DNA from: a virus
Direction: 5' to 3' (one strand)
DNA length: 26,492 nt
Virus record (IMG/VR): IMGVR_UViG_3300027759_000371
Span: 1-26,492 of that record
Shown here: positions 21,404 to 26,492 of the stretch, in pieces
How positions within the stretch are numbered: position 1 is the stretch's first letter
Layout: every line of letters starts with the position of its first letter
Position numbers and translations under genes: made by a program
The notes under the pieces: model-generated
Seen by the model: the letters and a program-made list of their open reading frames with translations, nothing else
Database searches by the model: none
Told to the model about the DNA's origin: nothing

Positions 21404-23149
21404 ATGAGTTTATCTAAAGAAGCCGTTTTAATGGAGTATGCCAAGTGTATGAAATCAACACCATACGCCCTTAAAACTTATTTACAGACATATGACAACA
21501 CTGTTTCAAAGTATGTCCCATTAGAGTTATTCCCTGACCAAATTAGTCTGGTTGAAGATTATGAAAACTATAATGAAAATATTGCACTAAAGTATAGACA
21601 AGCTGGTGTATCTACGGTAACCGCTGCTTGGTCATCAAAAAAACTTGTTTTTGCTAAAAAGAATAGTCCTGAAAAGGTTTTGATTATAGCAAATAAGTTG
21701 GATACTGCGGTGGAGGTGGCGAATAAGATTAGAGGATTCACCGACCAATGGCCTAGTTGGGTTGGTGTTGGGTTTTCTGCTGAAAAAAATTCACAAAGAC
21801 ATTTTAAATTAACTAACGGATGTGAAGTTAAGGCAGTTGCGACATCTAAGGATGCTCTTCGTGGTTATACACCCACAATATTAATATTTGACGAGGCTGC
21901 GTATATTGAAGCTGATGGGGATTTTTGGGCGGCTTGTATGGCATCCTTATCTACAGGTGGTAAAGTAATAGTTGTATCAACACCAAACGGATATGACGCA
22001 ATCTATTATGAAATTTACGACCAAGCATTAAAGGGAATGAATGAATTCAAAGTTTCCGAAATGGTTTGGTGGAAAGACCCAAGATATGCGAAAGATTTAT
22101 CATTAGTTAATGTTAAAGATATTATTCATTATTATTTAAATCGTAATGAATACCCGAATGTTGAAATTATTGAATATAATAATAAAGAAAAGAACTTTGA
22201 TGAGATAAGACAACTGATTTCACAGGGTTATAAGCCAAACTCATCTTGGTATGAGTCAATGGTAAAGAAACTTAAATACGATAAACGTAAAGTTAACCAG
22301 GAGTTGGAATGTGCGTTTCTTGGTTCAGGGGATAACGTATTTAATTCTGATATGTTGGAAGATTTAAGGGTAAATATGGTTAAGGAACCACCTACGAAGA
22401 TGATGGGTGGTGGACTATGGATTTGGAAAGAACCTGAAATAGGTAAAAAATATATCATGGGAGTTGACGTATCTCGTGGTGACAGTGAAGACTTTTCAAC
22501 ATTTCAAATTGTTGATTTTGATACAAGAGAACAGGTTGCTGAGTATGTTGGTAAACTTCCTCCTGACACTTTGGCTGAAATATGTTATAAGTGGGGTAAT
22601 ATGTATAATGCGTTCATTGTTGTGGATATTACTGGTGGTATGGGTGTTACAACATCTTTAAGATTAAGGGAACTTGGATATAGGAATGTGTATGTTGATG
22701 GAGTTGATGTGTCAAACAAATGGCAATACGACCCAAAGGCAACTGAAAAAATACCAGGAATTAACTTTAATGCTAAAAGAGTTCAAATTATAGCAACTTT
22801 TGAAGAATATCTAAGACATGGATTTAGAATAAATTCAAGTAGGTTGTTAAATGAAATGAATACATTTATTTACATGAATGGAAGACCTGACCACCAAAAG
22901 GGACAACATGATGACTTGATTATGTCTGTTGCGATGGCACTTTATGTTGGTGAAACATCATTTTCATCACTTAACAAGGTGACAAATCAAACAAAGGCGA
23001 TGATTGACTCGTGGACTGTTAACACTAATGAATTTAATAGAAGACAATTTATGGACCCGGTAATTTCACAACAACAAGAAAACTTTAAACGAGAGGCAAC
23101 AAAAAGTGACTACGAAAACTATTTATGGTTATTCGGTGGTAAACGATAA
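21404..23149 (+). CDS. Terminase large subunit (T4 gp17-like)
   Basis: The protein has 581 residues. The packaging ATPase is N-terminal, with a deviant Walker A YRQAGVST at 64-71 (gp17-type proteins have RQxGxST/T), Walker [11 protein letters not shown] at 160-169 and coupling motif STPNG at 192-196. The nuclease is C-terminal, of the RNase H fold: [14 protein letters not shown] (Asp355), VVDITGGMG (Asp408) and HDDLIMSV (Asp503/504), the three acidic groups that bind metal. The enzyme docks on the portal, pumps genomic DNA into the head and cuts concatemers. No small terminase subunit is recognised in this window. It begins its own transcript after a terminator with a TATTTATA box, and four bases after its stop the Pro/Thr-repeat gene begins. 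Confidence 0.97.
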   Translation: MSLSKEAVLMEYAKCMKSTPYALKTYLQTYDNTVSKYVPLELFPDQISLVEDYENYNENIALKYRQAGVSTVTAAWSSKKLVFAKKNSPEKVLIIANKLDTAVEVANKIRGFTDQWPSWVGVGFSAEKNSQRHFKLTNGCEVKAVATSKDALRGYTPTILIFDEAAYIEADGDFWAACMASLSTGGKVIVVSTPNGYDAIYYEIYDQALKGMNEFKVSEMVWWKDPRYAKDLSLVNVKDIIHYYLNRNEYPNVEIIEYNNKEKNFDEIRQLISQGYKPNSSWYESMVKKLKYDKRKVNQELECAFLGSGDNVFNSDMLEDLRVNMVKEPPTKMMGGGLWIWKEPEIGKKYIMGVDVSRGDSEDFSTFQIVDFDTREQVAEYVGKLPPDTLAEICYKWGNMYNAFIVVDITGGMGVTTSLRLRELGYRNVYVDGVDVSNKWQYDPKATEKIPGINFNAKRVQIIATFEEYLRHGFRINSSRLLNEMNTFIYMNGRPDHQKGQHDDLIMSVAMALYVGETSFSSLNKVTNQTKAMIDSWTVNTNEFNRRQFMDPVISQQQENFKREATKSDYENYLWLFGGKR

Positions 23150-23153
23150 AAAT

Positions 23154-24434
23154 ATGGGATTATCTAAAAGACAAAGAACGGGAACATATAACGCGACTGG
23201 GTCAAGAATGATTGTACCTGGACTGGGTGGATTAAGTTCTAAAATACAAAATGGAGATAAAGTTTCTATTCGACCAAATAACACAATTATTTTTGAACCA
23301 TCTCCGACGCCTTCGTCAACATCTATACCAACATCTACACCAACTCCAACACCTTCTATAACTCCAACACCTTCTATAACCCCTACTAATACTGTTACGC
23401 CAACAAATACAATTACTCCTACTAACACTCAAACACCAACTAATACTGTTACACCAACAAATACTCAAACACCAACTAATACTGTTACACCAACAAATAC
23501 AATTACACCAACAAATACAATTACTCCAACTCAAACACCGACTAATACTGTTACACCAACAAATACTCAAACACCAACACCTACTCAAACTCCTACTAAT
23601 ACACCGACACCTTCAATTACCCCAACTAAAACTGTAACTCCAACGGTAACTCAAACACCTACTAATACTATAACTCCAACACCTTCAATTACTCCAACTA
23701 AAACTGTAACTCCAACGGTTACTCAAACACCAACTAATACCACAACTAAAACACCTACACCAACTACTACACCTACACCAACAAGATTACCAGCATTAGT
23801 TTATGATTTAGACGCCGCTTATTATTCCGCAATGCCAACTAATGGTTCTGTAGTTTCTGGAACAGGAGCCTATAGTGTTACAGTAACTAATGCAGGAAGT
23901 AGTATATCTTGGAACAGTGCAAATGGTGGGGTATTTATTAAATCAAATAATGTTGGTACAGATGCGATATATGGTGGTCCAAACTATGTAACCAGTCAAA
24001 GTTACACAGTATTTATGGCCTATAAACTATCAGCAACATCTCTTGGAAGATTGTTAAACACTCAAAATGAAAGTATTAAGGATTGGTTGATGGGGGCATA
24101 CAATGGTAATCCAAATACTTTTTATCCAAACTTTAGTGTAAACTTACCATCATCAGGAGCTGATACAGTTTGGCATTTAGATTGGGCAACTTGGGATACG
24201 GGGACTAATACAGGTACACTGTATACCTCAACAAATACCGCCCCAACTAATTTCTCATATTCTGCAACTAATGGTGGTGGAGGTGGATTTAACCAAATAA
24301 GATTGTTTAGTCGTTCATCAGGTAGTGAAGTACAAACAGCAAACATAGGATTTGTTAAAGTTTGGGATGGGGTATTATCATTATCCCAAATACAGGCTCA
24401 ACACGCTTTATACAAAACTAGATTTGGATATTAA
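23154..24434 (+). CDS. Pro/Thr-repeat protein with a C-terminal lectin-like domain
   Basis: The protein has 426 residues, starting at ATG 23154 four bases after the terminase stop; a start at 23106 would overlap the terminase. Residues 1-48 form a short head ([20 protein letters not shown]). Residues 49-211 are almost entirely Thr, Pro, Asn, Ser, Val and Ile in a six-residue rhythm of the TPTNTV kind, likely an extended stalk. Residues 213-426 ([14 protein letters not shown], then [36 protein letters not shown]) have the look of a concanavalin A/LamG-type beta-sandwich, as in carbohydrate-binding domains. Such stalk-plus-lectin proteins decorate capsids or tail fibres. No homologue function is claimed. 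Placement between terminase and portal is unusual for an adhesin. Confidence 0.85.
   Translation: MGLSKRQRTGTYNATGSRMIVPGLGGLSSKIQNGDKVSIRPNNTIIFEPSPTPSSTSIPTSTPTPTPSITPTPSITPTNTVTPTNTITPTNTQTPTNTVTPTNTQTPTNTVTPTNTITPTNTITPTQTPTNTVTPTNTQTPTPTQTPTNTPTPSITPTKTVTPTVTQTPTNTITPTPSITPTKTVTPTVTQTPTNTTTKTPTPTTTPTPTRLPALVYDLDAAYYSAMPTNGSVVSGTGAYSVTVTNAGSSISWNSANGGVFIKSNNVGTDAIYGGPNYVTSQSYTVFMAYKLSATSLGRLLNTQNESIKDWLMGAYNGNPNTFYPNFSVNLPSSGADTVWHLDWATWDTGTNTGTLYTSTNTAPTNFSYSATNGGGGGFNQIRLFSRSSGSEVQTANIGFVKVWDGVLSLSQIQAQHALYKTRFGY
23298..23786 (+). repeat. Thr/Pro-coding degenerate repeat tract
   Basis: About 490 bases of an 18-base-type repeat coding TPTNT(V/I/Q) units. Near-identical longer copies (CCTTCAATTACYCCAACTAA and on) begin near 23610 and 23683. 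Guanine is almost absent from this strand, mostly in the GTT or GTA of Val codons. Confidence 0.85.
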
Positions 24435-24488
24435 AAACCATTCTATGTGTCCATCATGTTTTGATTAAACTTTAATTTAATTTAAAAG

Positions 24489-24496
24489 TATTTATA
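24489..24496 (+). promoter_or_regulatory. TATTTATA box (putative late promoter)
   Basis: An exact TATTTATA lies 7 bases before the portal ATG. The rest of the 69-base gap holds nothing else I can name. Confidence 0.5.
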
Positions 24497-24503
24497 TTTT
24501 AGT

Positions 24504-26339
24504 ATGAGTGAAAATAAACTAACGGTATGGCAACGGTTATCCCAAACATTTGGACCCAATTCTCTTTTGGGGCAGGATTATCCTACGTACAAATATGATA
24601 AAAGTGAATTATTAAAAACAACCTCTAAGTCTGAATATGATAGAGAAAAACTTCAGGCACAACAAACATATTATTTAGCTAACCAATGGGGTAGAATTGA
24701 AAATAATCTATATACACAGGCGGTTTATTATGAACCAACTCGTTTATCATCTTTCTACGACTATGAGTCAATGGAATTTACCCCTGAAATTGGTGCCGCT
24801 CTTGACATATACGCTGAAGAATCTACAACCATTGACCAAAATGGTTTTATGTTACAAATTTATTCTGAATCATCGAGAATTAAATCAATTCTTGGAGATT
24901 TGTTTAATAATGCTTTAGATATTAACACTAACTTACCTATGTGGATAAGAAACACATGTAAGTATGGTGATAATTTTGTATATCTTAAATTAGACCCTGA
25001 AAAAGGTATTATAGGATGTATGCAATTACCAATCATTGAGATTGAACGATTGGAAGCGGGTATGGGAGCACACTCAACAGACTCAACAACTAATCCTGAA
25101 AAGAAACATTTGAAGTTCAAATGGAAACAAAAGGATTTAGAGTTTAATACTTGGGAAATTGCTCACTTTAGATTACTTGGTGATGATAGAAGACTTCCTT
25201 ATGGAACTTCTATGTTAGAAAAGGCTCGTCGTATTTGGAAACAATTATTGTTATCTGAAGATGCTATGTTAATCTACAGAACATCAAGAGCACCTGAAAG
25301 ACGTGTATTTAAAGTATTTGTTGGAAACATGGATGATGCGGATGTTGAACCATATATCCAAAGATTTGCTAATAAGTTTAAGAGAAGTCAAACGGTAGAC
25401 CATAAGACAGGTAATGTGGATATGAGATTTAATCAGATGGCTGTTGACCAAGATTATTTCGTTCCAGTTAGAGATACCGCACAAGCAAGTCCTATTGAGA
25501 CATTGGCGGGAGCTCAAAACTTATCTGAAATTGCCGACATCGAGTATATCCAAAAGAAATTGTTAACGGCTCTTCGTGTTCCTAAAGCGTTTTTAGGATT
25601 TGAAGAAACTGTTGGTGATGGTAAGAACTTATCATTACAAGATATTCGTTTTGCAAGAACTATTAATAGAATTCAGAAAAATATGATTTCTGAATTAAAT
25701 AAAATTGCAATCATACACCTATTCATTTTAGGTTTTGAAGATGAGATATCAAACTTTAATTTAAGTTTAACAAATCCATCAACTCAAGCTGATTTGATGA
25801 AGATTGATGTATGGAAAGAAAAAATTCTTCTATATAAAGATATGGTTGCTGACCCTGGTAGTGGTATTGCCGCAGTATCTATGTCATGGGCTAAGAAACA
25901 TATTCTTGGATTTTCTGATGAAGAAATTAAACTTGATTTACAACAACAACGTATTGAAAGAGCTGTTGGTGAAGAACTTAAGAAAACTGCTGAGGTAATT
26001 ACTCATACAGGATTATTCGATAATCTTGATAAGTTGTATGGTAAAAAGGAAGGTGAACCTGCTGCTGCACCATCAGAAGGAGGGGCACCACCAGATGGTG
26101 GAATGAGTGATTTTGGAGGTGGTGAAAGTGCTCCACCTGAAGCTCCGGCCTCACCAGCTCCAGCACCACCTGAAGCCGCTCCAACAGTACCTGAAGGGTC
26201 GTATACCCGTAATTCTGAACTTAATATAATATTAGAAAATACAGGAATGTTAAATGAAGATGAATTAATTGATTTAAATCGTGTTCAAGAATCTTTAGGG
26301 GAAATGGGTAATCAATTAGATAAACTACTTAAAGGTTGA
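24504..26339 (+). CDS. Portal protein (T4 gp20-like)
   Basis: The protein has 611 residues. It shows the gp20 family pattern: an N-terminal part with YDKSELLKTTSKSEYDREKL, then FTPEIGAALDIYAEESTTID, GDNFVYLKLDPEKGIIG, WEIAHFRLLGDDRRLPYGTS, the long helix region RIWKQLLLSEDAMLIYRTSR and APERRVFKVFVGNMDDADVE, and YIQKKLLTALRVPKAFLGFE. Twelve copies form the ring at one head vertex through which DNA enters and leaves. The C-terminal 110 residues are an extra disordered Ala/Pro/Gly-rich linker (residues 520-565) followed by a helical end with MLNE near 585, a possible prohead-protease site. The gene directly follows the Pro/Thr-repeat gene and starts with a late-type box. Confidence 0.96.
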   Translation: MSENKLTVWQRLSQTFGPNSLLGQDYPTYKYDKSELLKTTSKSEYDREKLQAQQTYYLANQWGRIENNLYTQAVYYEPTRLSSFYDYESMEFTPEIGAALDIYAEESTTIDQNGFMLQIYSESSRIKSILGDLFNNALDINTNLPMWIRNTCKYGDNFVYLKLDPEKGIIGCMQLPIIEIERLEAGMGAHSTDSTTNPEKKHLKFKWKQKDLEFNTWEIAHFRLLGDDRRLPYGTSMLEKARRIWKQLLLSEDAMLIYRTSRAPERRVFKVFVGNMDDADVEPYIQRFANKFKRSQTVDHKTGNVDMRFNQMAVDQDYFVPVRDTAQASPIETLAGAQNLSEIADIEYIQKKLLTALRVPKAFLGFEETVGDGKNLSLQDIRFARTINRIQKNMISELNKIAIIHLFILGFEDEISNFNLSLTNPSTQADLMKIDVWKEKILLYKDMVADPGSGIAAVSMSWAKKHILGFSDEEIKLDLQQQRIERAVGEELKKTAEVITHTGLFDNLDKLYGKKEGEPAAAPSEGGAPPDGGMSDFGGGESAPPEAPASPAPAPPEAAPTVPEGSYTRNSELNIILENTGMLNEDELIDLNRVQESLGEMGNQLDKLLKG

Positions 26340-26347
26340 TATTTATA
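26340..26347 (+). promoter_or_regulatory. TATTTATA box (putative late promoter)
   Basis: An exact TATTTATA starts one base after the portal stop and lies 15 bases before the ATG at 26363. Confidence 0.5.
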
Positions 26348-26362
26348 TAAAAAAATATAAAC

Positions 26363-26492
26363 ATGAGATTCGGATTAATAAAAACATTAGTAGAAAATAA
26401 ATTAATTGATTCCTTTGTTAAAGGAACTCTTAAAACTGATATGAGACTTTTTGAAAGAAAATTACTTAAAAATAGTGATTTTTGTAAATTAA
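26363..26492 (+). CDS. Start of a structural-region gene, cut by the window end
   Basis: ATG 26363 opens a frame that runs off the window after 43 codons. The visible residues MRFGLIKTLVENKLIDSFVK and RLFERKLLKNSDF are basic and amphipathic. In T4 the portal gene is followed by small head-core genes and the prohead protease, so a head-assembly protein is expected here, but the fragment itself does not identify one. LVEN at 9-12 would also fit an I/L-x-E site. Confidence 0.65.
   Translation, partial: MRFGLIKTLVENKLIDSFVKGTLKTDMRLFERKLLKNSDFCKL

Noticed and set aside
23129-23588. Long open frames on the minus strand opposite the Pro/Thr tract, some rich in Cys and Trp
   Set aside because: They arise because a G-poor, stop-poor repeat codes CysTrp-like codons on the other strand; they have no start context and no ordered sequence.
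23336-23760. Repeats that could be mistaken for a CRISPR array
   Set aside because: The units are short, degenerate and in frame, and encode TPTNT; there are no unique spacers of constant length and no dyad repeats.

Overview
The window looks like part of the genome of a T4-like tailed phage (myovirus) that infects a Bacteroidota, probably flavobacterial, host. The phage assignment rests on a gp17-type large terminase followed by a gp20-type portal, a set of structural genes, and densely packed short genes. The host assignment is inference. It rests on promoter-like sites of the form TTG-N20-TAnnTTT(G/T), A-rich start regions without clear Shine-Dalgarno sequences, and a tmRNA whose proposed reading frame resumes at a Gly codon. 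The DNA is strongly AT-rich and most arginines use AGA, which matches the one tRNA gene, tRNA-Arg(UCU).

Layout. 1-1176: an unrecognised gene cut by the window edge, then a leftward pair (a small phage protein and a RmlC-type sugar epimerase). 1241-7487: a rightward block of probable virion proteins, two of them large with hydrophobic segments and N-termini that resemble T4-type capsid-targeting peptides. 7484-10058: accessory genes, with an HNH endonuclease, small unknowns, tRNA-Arg, a membrane-anchored GAF-like protein and a leftward DnaJ-like zinc-finger protein. 10086-16250: a two-domain peptidoglycan hydrolase with a duplicated 79-residue module, a complete phage-encoded tmRNA (leftward), an acidic unknown, an M20-type metallopeptidase and a leftward ClpC-type AAA+ unfoldase without its N-domain. 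16339-21338: KTSC protein, nucleotidyltransferase and five to six structural-type proteins. 21404-26492: terminase, a Pro/Thr-repeat protein with a lectin-like end, portal, and the start of one more gene.

Two promoter vocabularies separate the modules. Structural genes are preceded by TATTTATA-like boxes 4-17 bases before the start codon (one is 33 bases away); this is the reverse complement of the T4 late box TATAAATA. The epimerase pair, HNH gene and tmRNA have host-like TTG-N20-TAnnTTTN sites. The tRNA, ClpC and peptidase have weaker versions.

The most interesting part is 9.3-16.3 kb. It carries a tmRNA whose predicted 21-residue tag ends SVA rather than the usual ALAA, a ClpC that keeps its ClpP-docking VGF tripeptide but has no adaptor-binding N-domain, a metallopeptidase and a DnaJ-like Cys-rich protein. 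Together these could form a phage protein quality-control or ribosome-rescue set. That functional link is inference from adjacency and family knowledge.
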